This document shows, piece after piece, positions 33,852 through 42,645 of a stretch of DNA of 64,000 nucleotides (positions within the stretch are counted from its first letter, which is position 1; each line of letters opens with the position of its first letter). Source of the stretch: JBCBCP01 sp038530575 (GTDB lineage: Bacteria; Pseudomonadota; Alphaproteobacteria; Rhodobacterales; Rhodobacteraceae); NCBI GenBank assembly GCA_038530575.1, contig JBCBCP010000003.1:77279-141278 (forward strand), written 5' to 3'. The notes under the pieces are model-generated. The model was not told the origin of the DNA, did no database searches, and worked only from the letters and a program-made list of their open reading frames with translations. A program made the translations under genes and the position numbers.

Positions 33852-34400
33852 TCACGACAGGAGCCGCTGGACAACCTCCAGCGCCGCACTCGCGTCCTCG
33901 GCAACCGTGATGAACTCCTTGATCGTCGCATCTGCAAAACCGTGCGCGATCACATGGTCTATCATCGCGATCAGGGGATCCCAGTAACCCGCGACATTCA
34001 CCAGCACGATGGGCTTGGCGTGCAGGCCCAATTGGCGCCAGGTCAGGACCTCGAACACCTCGTCGAGTGAGCCCGCACCGCCGGGCAGAACCACCACTGC
34101 GTCGCAGTTCATGAACATGACTTTTTTGCGCTCGTGCATCGTCTCCGTCACGATAAAGGTCGTGAGATCGCGCTTTCCGACCTCGCGCGCTTCAAGATGC
34201 TGCGGGATAACGCCCAACGTCTCTCCGCCTGCAGTCTGGGCCGCGCGAGCCGTGACACCCATCAGCCCGACGTCCCCGGCGCCGTAAACAAGCCGCGCCC
34301 CTGCCTCTGCCATGCCGCGCCCCAAGGCTTCGGCCTCGCGCGCAAATGCCGGATTGCTGCCGCTGCGCGACCCGCAAAAGACGCAAATGGCATGGCGCAT
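33852..34400 (-). CDS. LOG-family TIGR00730 Rossmann-fold protein
   Basis: This 182-residue protein belongs to the LOG (cytokinin riboside 5'-monophosphate phosphoribohydrolase) family. It has FCGSRSGSNPAFAREA near the N-terminus and PGGAGSLDEVFEVLTW, the family PGGxGTxxE motif with Ser for Thr. Bacterial members hydrolyse nucleotide monophosphates to free base and ribose phosphate, and many do not serve cytokinin signalling. It is divergent from the LysM gene and convergent with sodB. Confidence 0.9.
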   Translation of the reverse strand: MRHAICVFCGSRSGSNPAFAREAEALGRGMAEAGARLVYGAGDVGLMGVTARAAQTAGGETLGVIPQHLEAREVGKRDLTTFIVTETMHERKKVMFMNCDAVVVLPGGAGSLDEVFEVLTWRQLGLHAKPIVLVNVAGYWDPLIAMIDHVIAHGFADATIKEFITVAEDASAALEVVQRLLS

Positions 34401-34456
34401 GGGGCTTTCCTTCCTCAGGCTGTGGCGGGGATAACACAGACCCGCAGCCTTGTGTT

Positions 34457-34485
34457 TTGACCGGGTCTAGCGTGGCTGATATGTA
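34457..34485 (+). promoter_or_regulatory. promoter of the LysM-protein gene
   Basis: TTGACC (34457-34462) and TATGTA (34480-34485) are 17 bp apart, close to a vegetative consensus. Transcription would start near 34491-34493. That makes the upstream in-frame ATG at 34492 leaderless and favours the ATG at 34549 as the normal start. Confidence 0.6.
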
Positions 34486-34548
34486 ACCTCAATGAAAATG
34501 CCGGCGCTGCTGAATGGCCGGCCAAGCCGAAAAGGCGGACCTGGGACA

Positions 34549-35928
34549 ATGAGCAAACTTGCGGCTTTTCTAAGTGCCAACAGCGGTGTCACGGCTGTGG
34601 CTGCCGTTGCGGCGGTTGGCGTGGTCGGCGGTACGGCCTATCTTGCCAGCCAGCGGCCGGAACCGGCGCCGGTGGTACAGGCCGCTTTGCCGGCTCCTGA
34701 CCCCGCGCCTGTGGCCACGGTAGCGCCCGCGGTAACGCCGCAACCTGACGCGCCTGAGCCGGAGGTGGCTTTGATCCCGCCCAGCATTGACGAGGTGCGG
34801 CTGCAAGATGGCGGCATCCTCGTTGTGGCAGGTCGCGCGCTGGCTGGCAGCACCGTGGCGATTTTTGTTGATGGCGCCGCAAACGCCGAAGCGACCACCG
34901 GCCGGGACGGGGCCTTCGCCGCGGTCTCTTTTGTCGAGGCCAGCCCCAACCCACGCGTGCTGTCCATCGTGCAGCGCAGCGCGGCGGGAGAGATTGCAGG
35001 GCTGGAAGAGGTCATCCTTGCCCCGCTGCCTCAGCCTCAGCCGCAGCCGGCACCGAAGGTGGCAGAGGCAGTCCTGCCCGAAACCGTCGTGGAACCCGCA
35101 CCGGAACCCGAGCCACAGCCCGAAACCGTCGCCGAAGTAGCACCTGTGCCGGAGAGCGTCGCAGAGGTTACGCCACAACCCGAACCGGCGTCTGAGACCG
35201 TCGCAGAGGTCGCGCCGAAGCCGGAACCGGAGCCAAAGCCCGTGGTGGAAGTCGCGCCAGAGACTGAGCCAGAGACCGTCGCGGAGGTTGCGCCAGAGCC
35301 AGAGCCAGAGACCGTCGCAGAGGTTGCGCCACAGCCGGAAACCGAGCCTGAGACTGTCGCAGAGGTTGCCGCGCCCGCCGCACCAGAAACGCCGGAGCGC
35401 GTTGCGATCCTGCGCTCGGACCCCGCGGGCGTGAGCCTGTCCAACCCCGGCCCCGGTCCGCAGGTCATGGACCAGGTCGCGCTGGACACGATCAGCTACA
35501 ACAACCTGGGCGAGGTCCAGCTGTCGGGTCGGGCCCAGCCCGAGGCGGAGGTTGTACGCGTCTACCTCGACAACCGCGCGGTCGCCGAACTGACCGTGGA
35601 CGCTAACGGCAACTGGCGCGGCGACCTGCCTAATATCGATACGGGCGTCTACACGCTGCGCATTGACGAAGTGAAGGAAACCGGCGCCGTTGTCAGCCGT
35701 GTTGAAACCCCATTCAAGCGCGAAGATCCCGCGGTTCTGGATGCTGCGACAGACCCGGGCGTGCCGGCGCAGGCTATTACGGTTCAAGCAGGGGCGACGC
35801 TTTGGGCGATCGCCCGCGACCGGTATGGCGAAGGCCGCGCATTTGTCCGTGTGTTTGAAGCCAACCGGGAGAGTATCCGCGACCCAGACTTGATCTATCC
35901 CGGTCAGGTCTTTGCATTGCCGAACTAA
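34549..35928 (+). CDS. membrane-anchored LysM-domain protein with Glu/Pro repeats
   Basis: This protein of about 459 residues has an N-terminal membrane anchor (TAVAAVAAVGVVGGTAYLA), a beta-rich domain (about 80-150), a long Pro/Glu/Val-rich repeat linker, a second beta domain similar to the first (DxVRLxD...GxxxVAG versus DTISYNNLGEVQLSGRA), and a C-terminal LysM (GATLWAIARDRYGEGRAFVRVFEANRESI...IYPGQVFALPN) that binds peptidoglycan. The linker should span periplasm. ATG 34492 would add 19 residues but lies at the predicted transcription start. It probably has an envelope-related function; the exact role is unknown. Confidence 0.8.
   Translation: MSKLAAFLSANSGVTAVAAVAAVGVVGGTAYLASQRPEPAPVVQAALPAPDPAPVATVAPAVTPQPDAPEPEVALIPPSIDEVRLQDGGILVVAGRALAGSTVAIFVDGAANAEATTGRDGAFAAVSFVEASPNPRVLSIVQRSAAGEIAGLEEVILAPLPQPQPQPAPKVAEAVLPETVVEPAPEPEPQPETVAEVAPVPESVAEVTPQPEPASETVAEVAPKPEPEPKPVVEVAPETEPETVAEVAPEPEPETVAEVAPQPETEPETVAEVAAPAAPETPERVAILRSDPAGVSLSNPGPGPQVMDQVALDTISYNNLGEVQLSGRAQPEAEVVRVYLDNRAVAELTVDANGNWRGDLPNIDTGVYTLRIDEVKETGAVVSRVETPFKREDPAVLDAATDPGVPAQAITVQAGATLWAIARDRYGEGRAFVRVFEANRESIRDPDLIYPGQVFALPN
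35085..35390 (+). repeat. in-frame degenerate repeats encoding ETVAEVAP-type units
   Basis: Inside the LysM gene, about six degenerate copies of a 24-36 bp unit encode variants of ETVAEVAPEPEP. The DNA copies are near-identical in places (GTCGCAGAGGTTGCGCC), so copy number could change by slippage without breaking the frame. The product is an extended acidic, proline-rich spacer. Confidence 0.75.
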
Positions 35929-35935
35929 CCGTGCA

Positions 35936-35965
35936 CTGGCAGCCCGGCGCTGTCCGGCTTATGTA
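35936..35965 (+). promoter_or_regulatory. putative promoter of the Atm1-type exporter gene
   Basis: CTGGCA (35936-35941) and TATGTA (35960-35965) with an 18-bp spacer resemble the promoter at 34457-34485, which has the same -10 followed by AAC. It lies 28 bp before the ATG at 35994. Confidence 0.4.
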
Positions 35966-35993
35966 ACGGCTCCAACCCGTTCCCGGAGCGCCC

Positions 35994-37817
35994 ATGCCAG
36001 CAGACACGACCGCCGCGTCGCCAGAGTCAGCAACCATTGAACAGGACGAGCGCCGCTCTGGCTGGCGCACGATCCGCAAGGTCGCGCCATATCTTTGGCC
36101 CACGGAAAATCGTGGCTTCAAGGTGAGCGTGGTGCTCGCCATGCTGGCGCTTTTGCTGTCCAAATTCGTATCGGTCTACACGCCTGTGCTGTACCGCGAT
36201 GCGGTGAACGTCCTGTCGGATCAGGGCATGTCGGACCTGGCGCTGGGCGCGATCGGCCTGACCGTCGCCTATGGCATGGCCCGGTTGATGACGGTTGGCT
36301 TTCAGCAATTGCGCGACGTCTTTTTTGCACGTGTGGGTCAGCGCGCCCTGCGCACCCTCGCGCTCGAGACGTTTCAGCACATCCACCGCCTGTCGATGCG
36401 CTATCACATCACCCGCAAGACTGGCGGGCTGAGCCGCGTGATCGAACGGGGGGTCAAGGGGGTCGATTTCCTTTTGCGCTTCCTGCTCTTCTCGGTCGGC
36501 CCTCTGATCCTTGAGCTTCTGCTGGTGGGGATCATCCTCGCCTGGCTTTTTGACTTCACCTACCTTGCCATTCTCGCGATCACCATCGCGCTGTATGTCT
36601 GGTTCACCTTTCAGGTTACCGAGTGGCGGGTAAAGCTGCGCCGGGTGATGAACGATCAGGACACGGACGCCAACCAGAAGGCGATCGACAGTCTGCTGAA
36701 CTTTGAAACGGTCAAGTATTTCGGCGCCGAACACCGCGAGGCGGACCGCTATGACCGCGCGATGGCGGGCTATGAGGTCGCGGCGCTCAAGACATCCTAC
36801 AGCCTTGCCTTCTTGAACTTTGGCCAGTCGATCCTGATCACCGGGGGTCTCGTGGCCGTTATGGTTCTGGCGGCCATTGGGGTGCAGAACGGTGATCTGA
36901 CCGTTGGTGATTTCGTGATGGTCAACGCCTACATGATCCAGATTACCCTGCCGCTCAATTTCCTTGGCACCGTCTACCGCGAAATCCGGCAGGCGCTTGT
37001 GGATATGGGCGAGATGTTCGACCTGCTTGAGCAACCCGCCGAGGTCACCGATGCGCCGGACGCGCGGACCTTGGACGTGCGCGAGGGGCGGATCGAGCTT
37101 GAGGACGTCCATTTCGGCTATGACAGCGAACGGGCAATTCTAAAGGGGGTCAGTCTCGTCGCGGAGCCGGGCCAGATGGTGGCCATTGTCGGCTCTACCG
37201 GCTCGGGCAAGTCGACCATCGGGCGGCTTTTGTTCCGGTTCTATGACGTGGGCGCGGGGGCGCTGCGCATTGACGGGCAGGACGTGCGCCACGTGACCCA
37301 GGACAGCTTGCACGCGGCGATCGGGGTTGTCCCGCAGGATACCGTGCTCTTCAATGACACGATCCGCTACAACATTGCTTACGGGCGCGGGGATGCGCGC
37401 GACGAAGACATCATCGCTGCGGCAAAGGCGGCACAAATCCACGACTTCATCATGGGTTTGCCTGATGGGTACGACACGGCCGTGGGCGAGCGGGGCCTGA
37501 AGCTGTCTGGCGGCGAGAAACAGCGCGTCGGCATTGCCCGCACGCTGTTGAAAGACCCGCCGATCCTTCTGCTGGACGAGGCGACAAGCGCGCTCGACAC
37601 CGACACCGAGCAAGAGATAAAGGATGCCCTGCGCGCCGCCGGGCAGGGGCGCACCGTGCTGACCATCGCGCACCGTCTGTCCACGATCGCCGAGGCGGAT
37701 CAGATCATCGTTTTGGAGCGGGGCGAGATTGTCGAACGCGGCACCCATGACGATCTTGTCGAAAAGGGCGGACGCTACGCCCAGCTTTGGACGCGCCAAC
37801 AGTCTGAGGACCTTTGA
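35994..37817 (+). CDS. Atm1/HMT1-type ABC exporter (fused permease and ATPase)
   Basis: This 607-residue half-transporter acts as a dimer. The six-helix domain (about residues 35-330) includes NFETVKYFGAEHREADRYDRA, a mark of the Atm1/ABCB7 group, which exports glutathione-linked sulfur species or heavy-metal conjugates. The ATPase domain has Walker A GSTGSGKST, signature LSGGEKQRVGIARTLL and Walker B ILLLDEATSALD. Its TGA stop sits inside the first stem of the tandem repeat array. Confidence 0.92.
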   Translation: MPADTTAASPESATIEQDERRSGWRTIRKVAPYLWPTENRGFKVSVVLAMLALLLSKFVSVYTPVLYRDAVNVLSDQGMSDLALGAIGLTVAYGMARLMTVGFQQLRDVFFARVGQRALRTLALETFQHIHRLSMRYHITRKTGGLSRVIERGVKGVDFLLRFLLFSVGPLILELLLVGIILAWLFDFTYLAILAITIALYVWFTFQVTEWRVKLRRVMNDQDTDANQKAIDSLLNFETVKYFGAEHREADRYDRAMAGYEVAALKTSYSLAFLNFGQSILITGGLVAVMVLAAIGVQNGDLTVGDFVMVNAYMIQITLPLNFLGTVYREIRQALVDMGEMFDLLEQPAEVTDAPDARTLDVREGRIELEDVHFGYDSERAILKGVSLVAEPGQMVAIVGSTGSGKSTIGRLLFRFYDVGAGALRIDGQDVRHVTQDSLHAAIGVVPQDTVLFNDTIRYNIAYGRGDARDEDIIAAAKAAQIHDFIMGLPDGYDTAVGERGLKLSGGEKQRVGIARTLLKDPPILLLDEATSALDTDTEQEIKDALRAAGQGRTVLTIAHRLSTIAEADQIIVLERGEIVERGTHDDLVEKGGRYAQLWTRQQSEDL

Positions 37818-38090
37818 AAAAGCCCCGTCTTTTTCAAAGGGTGGCAAGGCACGTCCGGCATCGCCGGATGTGCGGCCACACCTGCAGCATTCCAAACTCT
37901 GGTTTTAGGTATTGAAAAAGCCCCGTCTTTTTCAAAGGGTGGCAAGGCACGTCCGGCATCGCCGGATGTGCGGCCACACCTGCAGCATTCCAAACTCTGG
38001 TTTTAGGTATTGAAAAAGCCCCGTCTTTTTCAAAGGGTGGCGAGGCAAGTCCGGCATCGCCGGATGTGCGGCCACACCTGAAGCATTCCA
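37814..38090 (+). repeat. tandem 98-bp hairpin repeat array A (about 2.8 copies)
   Basis: Copies begin at 37814, 37912 and 38010, exactly 98 bp apart, with the third cut short near 38090. Each has stem A (TTGAAAAAG/CTTTTTCAA around CCCCGT) and then core stem B, GCACGTCCGGC-ATC-GCCGGATGTGC (37849-37873 in copy 1), enclosed by GTGGC/GCCAC. The tail (GCATTCCAAACTCTGG) is unstructured. The first copy overlaps the upstream stop codon. A related array with a different stem A is at 63761-64000. No protein is credibly encoded here. Confidence 0.85.
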
Positions 38091-38211
38091 GGCACATTGG
38101 CAGCCATTAGCCGGCCTTTTCTCAGGCCCAGCAGGCCGAACAGCATGCCGCCCTGTGTTGGGTATCAAACGCCGACAGCCTCACATTCGAACAAACCTAT
38201 GTCTCCGGGCC
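38091..38211. other. intergenic stretch without recognised feature
   Basis: This is non-coding sequence between repeat array A and the hairpins that follow glnT. I see no gene, no strong promoter and no further repeat copy. Confidence 0.5.
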
Positions 38212-38273
38212 GCGGATTATTCCAATAATCCGCCCCCCGGCGGGTGTTTTGCGGGCGCAAAACGGGGCCCCGT
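38212..38273 (-). terminator. cluster of three perfect inverted repeats downstream of glnT
   Basis: GCGGATTATT/AATAATCCGC with a CC loop (38212-38233), GTTTTGC/GCAAAAC (38246-38263), and the palindrome ACGGGGCCCCGT (38262-38273) lie within 82 bp of the glnT stop. On the minus strand they would be transcribed right after glnT and probably end that operon. No clear T-run follows, so termination may be inefficient or factor-dependent. Confidence 0.55.
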
Positions 38274-38293
38274 GACTGCGGGTGGTGCGCCGC

Positions 38294-39622
38294 TCAGATG
38301 TCGAGGGTGTTTTCGCGTTCCCAGTCCGAAAAATGCGCCAGGAACGCATTCCACTCATCGGTCTTGAGCTTGATGAAGGCCGCCGCGAACTCTTCACCCA
38401 TCGCCGCCTTCAGTTCCTTGTCGCGGTTAAAGGCGCGCAGCGCATCGAGCAGGTTCAGCGGCAGCCGCGTTGCCCCGCGCACCTTGTGCCCTTCGGCGTA
38501 CATGTCGATGTCATGGCGCTTGCCCGGGTCGGCCTCGGTCCGCAGGCCGTCCAGACCGGCGGCGATGATCACTGCCTGCAACAGGTAGGGGTTGGCCGCG
38601 CCATCGGGCAGGCGCAGTTCGAACCGGCCGGGGCCGGGCACGCGCACCATGTGGGTCCGGTTGTTGCCCGTCCACGTCACAGTGTTCGGCGCCCATGTTG
38701 CGCCCGAGGCCGTGCGCGGCGCATTGATCCGTTTGTAGCTATTCACGGTCGGGTTCGTGATCGCGGTCATGGCGCTGGCGTGTTGCATGATGCCGCCAAG
38801 AAAGTGCTTGCCGCGCGCTGAAAGGCCCACTTCGCCCGTGGGCCCATCGCCCGCGCCGGCAAAGACGTTTGTGGTCGCATCCGCGCCCGGCGCATCCCAG
38901 ACCGACACGTGCACATGGCAGCCATTGCCGGTCAGCCCCTCGATGGGCTTGGGCATGAACGTGGCGCGAAAGCCGTGCTTTTCGGCGACGCTTTTGGTCA
39001 TGAACTTGAAGAAAGAGTGCTTGTCCGCCGTGGCCAACACATCGTCATAGTCCCAGTTCATCTCGAACTGGCCATTCGCGTCCTCATGATCGTTCTGGTA
39101 AGGGCCCCAGCCCAGATCCAGCATGTAGTCGCAGATCTCGCGCACCACGTCATAGCGGCGCATGACGGCCTGCTGGTCGTAGCAGGGCTTGGCCGCGATA
39201 TCGAACGGGTCCGAAATCTGTGTCCCTTCCGGGGTCAGCAGGAAATACTCCGCCTCCACCCCTGTCTTGACGTGCAGACCTTCGGTGGCTGCATCATCGA
39301 TCAGGCGGCGCAGCACGTTGCGCGGGGCTTGGGCCACGTCCGCGCCTTCCATGACCGGGTTGGCGGCGACCCAGGCAACCTCTGGCTTCCAAGGCAACTG
39401 GATCACCGAAGCGGGGTCGGGCACCGCCAGCATGTCGGGATGCGCCGGCGTCATATCGAGCCAAGTGGCAAACCCGGCAAAGCCCGCGCCCTCTTCTTGC
39501 ATCTCTGCGATGGCCTGCGCGGGGACAAGCTTGGCGCGCTGGCCGCCAAAGAGGTCCGTGAAGGAGATCATGAAATACTTGACGCCCCTCTCGGCGGCGA
39601 AAGCGGCGAGGTCGGTGGTCAT
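38294..39622 (-). CDS. glnT: type III-like glutamine synthetase / gamma-glutamylmethylamide synthetase family
   Basis: This 442-residue ATP-dependent ligase belongs to the GlnT/GmaS branch of the glutamine synthetase superfamily. Active-site segments include GVEAEYFLL, NDHEDANGQFEMNWDYDDVL, GNGCHVHVSVWD, and NRTHMVRVPGPGRFELRLPDGAANPYL. GlnT makes glutamine, while GmaS joins methylamine to glutamate. The two are hard to tell apart by eye. Placement after three split glutamate-synthase-like genes fits either glxBCD-glnT or mgsABC-gmaS of the N-methylglutamate pathway. It is the last gene of a minus-strand operon. Confidence 0.88.
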   Translation of the reverse strand: MTTDLAAFAAERGVKYFMISFTDLFGGQRAKLVPAQAIAEMQEEGAGFAGFATWLDMTPAHPDMLAVPDPASVIQLPWKPEVAWVAANPVMEGADVAQAPRNVLRRLIDDAATEGLHVKTGVEAEYFLLTPEGTQISDPFDIAAKPCYDQQAVMRRYDVVREICDYMLDLGWGPYQNDHEDANGQFEMNWDYDDVLATADKHSFFKFMTKSVAEKHGFRATFMPKPIEGLTGNGCHVHVSVWDAPGADATTNVFAGAGDGPTGEVGLSARGKHFLGGIMQHASAMTAITNPTVNSYKRINAPRTASGATWAPNTVTWTGNNRTHMVRVPGPGRFELRLPDGAANPYLLQAVIIAAGLDGLRTEADPGKRHDIDMYAEGHKVRGATRLPLNLLDALRAFNRDKELKAAMGEEFAAAFIKLKTDEWNAFLAHFSDWERENTLDI

Positions 39623-39653
39623 GGCGGGGTCTCCTTGTTTGCGGGGCAGGGGC

Positions 39654-40997
39654 TCAGAACGCGGTGCCGGGTTTGCCGGGCCACCAATCGGTGCCGGCCA
39701 GCGGTATGCGGGCCATCGCGGCAGCCTCGAGGGTCAGTGCGCACAGGTCTTCGGGCTCGAGGTTGTGCAGATGGCTCTTGCCGCAGGCGCGGGCGATGGT
39801 CTGCGCCTCAAGCGTCATTACCTTCAGATAGTTGTTCAGGCGGCGCCCGCCCTCGACCGGGTCCAGCCGCGCGGCCAGTTCGGGATCCTGCGTGGTGATG
39901 CCCGCAGGATCATTGCCCGCGTGCCAATCATCGTAGGCGCCCGCCGTGGTGCCAAGGCGCTGGTAGTCCTCTTCCCAGCGGGGGTCATTGTCCCCAAGCG
40001 CGATCAGGGCCGCGGTGCCGATGGCCACCGCATCGGCCCCCAGCGCCATGCATTTGGCCACGTCCGCGCCCGTTCTGATCCCGCCCGAGACGACAAGCTG
40101 CACCTCGCGGTGCATGTCCAGATCCTCCAGCGCGCGCACCGCCTCGCGGATACAGGCGAGGATCGGCTGACCGACATGTTCGATAAACACATCCTGCGTG
40201 GCCGCCGTGCCGCCCTGCATCCCGTCCAGCACAACGACATCTGCGCCCGCCTTCACGGCAAGCGTGGTGTCGAAATAGGGGCGCGCGCCGCCCACCTTGA
40301 TGTAGATCGGCACCTTCCAGCCGGTGATCTCGCGCAGCTCGAGGATCTTGATCTCCAGATCGTCCGGCCCGGTCCAGTCCGGGTGACGGCAGGCCGAGCG
40401 CTGGTCGATCCCCGCGGGCAGGTTGCGCATCTCGGCCACCCGGTCCGAGATTTTCTGGCCCAGCAACATGCCGCCGCCGCCGGGTTTGGCGCCCTGACCG
40501 ACAACGACCTCGATCGCATCGGCGCGGCGCAGATCGTCCGGATTCATGCCGTAGCGGCTGGGCAGATACTGGTAGACCAGCTTGTCCGAGTGGCCGCGCT
40601 CTTCGGGTGTCATGCCGCCATCGCCCGTGGTGGTCGAGGTCCCGGCCAGCGTCGCACCGCGTCCCAGCGCCTCCTTGGCGGCGCCCGACAAGGCGCCAAA
40701 GGACATGCCCGCGATGGTGATCGGGATATCGAGGTGGATGGGGTTTTCCGCATGGCGCGTGCCCAGCGTCACGGATGTCTCGCATTTCTCGCGATACCCC
40801 TCCAGCGGGTAACGCGACATCGAGGCGCCCAGAAACAGAAGATCATCGAAATGCGGGACGCGCCGTTTCGCTCCGCCGCCGCGAATATCGTAGATGCCAG
40901 TAGCGGCGGCGCGCCGGATTTCCGCGTTCACGCTGCGCGAAAAGGTGGCCGACTGGATCGGTTCTGTGCGAGGGCTGCCGCTGGTGTCGTCTTTCAT
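39654..40997 (-). CDS. glxD: FMN-binding glutamate synthase family protein (GlxD/MgsC-like)
   Basis: This 447-residue protein corresponds to the FMN/3Fe-4S barrel part of the glutamate synthase large subunit. Visible parts are ITIAGMSFGALSGAAKEALGRGA, MLLGQKISDRVAEMRNLPAG, the IKVGGARPYFDTTLAVKAGADVVVLDGMQGGTAATQ loop, and SGGIRTGADVAKCMALGADAVAIGTAALIALG. With GlxB (amidotransferase) and GlxC it rebuilds a three-piece GltB-like enzyme. In methylamine users the same set makes N-methylglutamate. The ATG at 40997 has GAGGGGAC upstream. The frame runs on to 41084 but would overlap glxC. Confidence 0.88.
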   Translation of the reverse strand: MKDDTSGSPRTEPIQSATFSRSVNAEIRRAAATGIYDIRGGGAKRRVPHFDDLLFLGASMSRYPLEGYREKCETSVTLGTRHAENPIHLDIPITIAGMSFGALSGAAKEALGRGATLAGTSTTTGDGGMTPEERGHSDKLVYQYLPSRYGMNPDDLRRADAIEVVVGQGAKPGGGGMLLGQKISDRVAEMRNLPAGIDQRSACRHPDWTGPDDLEIKILELREITGWKVPIYIKVGGARPYFDTTLAVKAGADVVVLDGMQGGTAATQDVFIEHVGQPILACIREAVRALEDLDMHREVQLVVSGGIRTGADVAKCMALGADAVAIGTAALIALGDNDPRWEEDYQRLGTTAGAYDDWHAGNDPAGITTQDPELAARLDPVEGGRRLNNYLKVMTLEAQTIARACGKSHLHNLEPEDLCALTLEAAAMARIPLAGTDWWPGKPGTAF

Positions 40998-41007
40998 GAC
41001 TGTCCCC

Positions 41008-41685
41008 TCAATAGGCGTTGTCGATGTCAAAGTGATAGAGCGTGCGGGCCGAGCCGTAGCGCCGGAACTCTTCGGGCCGGGCATCGCAGCCGCCCCGTTC
41101 CAGCAGCTCGGCCAGCAGGGTCAGGTGTTCGGGCCGCATCTCTTTCTCGATACAGTCCGCGCCCAGTGATTTGACCGATCCGCGCACGAACAACCGCGCC
41201 TCATAGATCGAATCCCCCAGCGCGTCCCCGGCATCGCCGCAGACTACCAGATTGCCCGATTGCGCCATGAACGCCGACATGTGCCCGACATCGCCATGCA
41301 CCACGATGTCGATGCCCTTCATCGAGATGCCGCAGCGCGACGACGCATTGCCCTTGATCACCAGCGTGCCGCCATGGCCGGTCGCGCCTGCATATTGCGA
41401 TGCGTTGCCCTCTATCACCACGAGGCCTGACATCATGTTTTCAGCCACGCCCGGCCCGACCGAGCCGTGCACGCGGATCGTCGCCTGCTTGTTCATCCCG
41501 CCGCAGTAATACCCGGTGGAGCCCTTTACCGCGACGTCCAGCGGCGCATCGAGGCCCACGGCGATGGCGTGGCTGCCGCGAGGGTTTGTGATCTCCCATT
41601 GGGTCTGGTTGGTCGCCTCTGCCTGCGCCTGCAGGGCGGCGTTCAGGGCGCGCAGGCCTTCGGCCTCAAGATCGAATGTCTGCAT
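41008..41685 (-). CDS. glxC: GXGXG-domain protein (GlxC/MgsB-like)
   Basis: This 225-residue right-handed beta-helix protein matches the C-terminal alpha subunit domain (GXGXG) of glutamate synthase. Repeating glycine turns are obvious: VKGSTGYYCGGMNKQATIRVHGSVGPGVAENMMSG, IEGNASQYAGATGHGGTLVIKG, VHGDVGHMSAF, CGDAGDALGD. It is a structural part of the three-piece complex and has no catalytic site of its own. It lies 10 bp before glxD and one base after the amidotransferase stop. Confidence 0.9.
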   Translation of the reverse strand: MQTFDLEAEGLRALNAALQAQAEATNQTQWEITNPRGSHAIAVGLDAPLDVAVKGSTGYYCGGMNKQATIRVHGSVGPGVAENMMSGLVVIEGNASQYAGATGHGGTLVIKGNASSRCGISMKGIDIVVHGDVGHMSAFMAQSGNLVVCGDAGDALGDSIYEARLFVRGSVKSLGADCIEKEMRPEHLTLLAELLERGGCDARPEEFRRYGSARTLYHFDIDNAY

Positions 41686-41686
41686 G

Positions 41687-42577
41687 TCAGTGGGTCCAGA
41701 AATAGACGGTGGCGGGTTCAGGCTCCCACACGCGCGCGGCGTCGATGCCCGGCAGGTTCACAAGCGCCCGGTATTCAGAGCCGAACGCGACGTAGTCGTC
41801 CGTCTCCGCCATCACCGCGGGCTTGCAGGCAATCGGGTCGCGCAGCACGCCAAAGCCGTCCTTGGTGCCCACGACAAAGGTGTAAAAGCCATCAAGATCA
41901 TCCAGCGCGCTTTCCAGCGCCGCGCCGAGGCTGGCGCCGTTTTGCATCTTCCAGGTGAGGTAGGCGGCGGCAACCTCGCTGTCGTTCTCGGTCTCGATCC
42001 GCACGCCCGCCCGCCGCAGCTTGCGCCGCAGGGTGTTGTGGTTGGACAGTGATCCGTTGTGCACGAGGCACTGGTCCGGGCCGGTGTTAAACGGGTGTGC
42101 GCCCATCGTCGTCACCGCGCTTTCGGTGGCCATGCGGGTGTGGCCAATCCCGTGGGTGCCGCCCATTGCAGATACCGAGAACCGCGCGGCAACATCCCGG
42201 GGCAGGCCAACTTCCTTGTAGATCTCGATCGTCTCGCCGACGCTCATCACGCGGATATCGCCGGGCAGGTGCGGCAAGGCGGCGCGCACCGCATCAACCG
42301 CAGCGGCAGGCAGGGTCAGCACCGCATGCGTGTCCCGCGGGGCGACGTGAACCTCCGCGATCCCCGCCAGCTGCGCGGCCAGCCCGTCAAAGGCAACTGC
42401 GCCCTCAGGCGATTGCACGGTCAACTTGGCCGTGCCCTCCGCCTCGCCACCATAAACGGCGATGCCTGCGCTGTCGGGCCCCCGGTCTGTCATCGTGACC
42501 AGCATGTCCGTCAGCATCGCGCCCAACTCTGGGCCAAGCGCTTTGTCCTTCAAAAACAGCCCAACGATTCCGCACAT
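41687..42577 (-). CDS. glxB: class II glutamine amidotransferase (GlxB/MgsA-like)
   Basis: This 296-residue Ntn-type glutaminase starts MCGIVGLFL, so C2 becomes the N-terminal nucleophile once Met is removed. This decides the start at 42577 against the open frame to 42652. GTHGIGHTRMATESAVTTMGAHPF and LVHNGSLSNHNTLR are the usual substrate-binding parts. It would supply ammonia, or methylamine released from gamma-glutamylmethylamide in the Mgs version, to the GlxD synthase site. Confidence 0.92.
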   Translation of the reverse strand: MCGIVGLFLKDKALGPELGAMLTDMLVTMTDRGPDSAGIAVYGGEAEGTAKLTVQSPEGAVAFDGLAAQLAGIAEVHVAPRDTHAVLTLPAAAVDAVRAALPHLPGDIRVMSVGETIEIYKEVGLPRDVAARFSVSAMGGTHGIGHTRMATESAVTTMGAHPFNTGPDQCLVHNGSLSNHNTLRRKLRRAGVRIETENDSEVAAAYLTWKMQNGASLGAALESALDDLDGFYTFVVGTKDGFGVLRDPIACKPAVMAETDDYVAFGSEYRALVNLPGIDAARVWEPEPATVYFWTH

Positions 42578-42645
42578 CGTTTGCATCCCGCAATTGCCAT
42601 CCCGCGCGACGTTAGCATCGCCAGGGTGTGGGCGGCAATCAAAGA

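Noticed and set aside
37814..38090. CRISPR array
   Set aside because: Units are 92-98 bp, contiguous and without unique spacers, and no cas gene is present in the window.
37775..38168. Overlapping minus-strand frames through array A that encode repeated peptides
   Set aside because: They come from the 98-bp hairpin repeat being read in three frames. No start signals are present, and the paired stems explain the sequence better than coding does.
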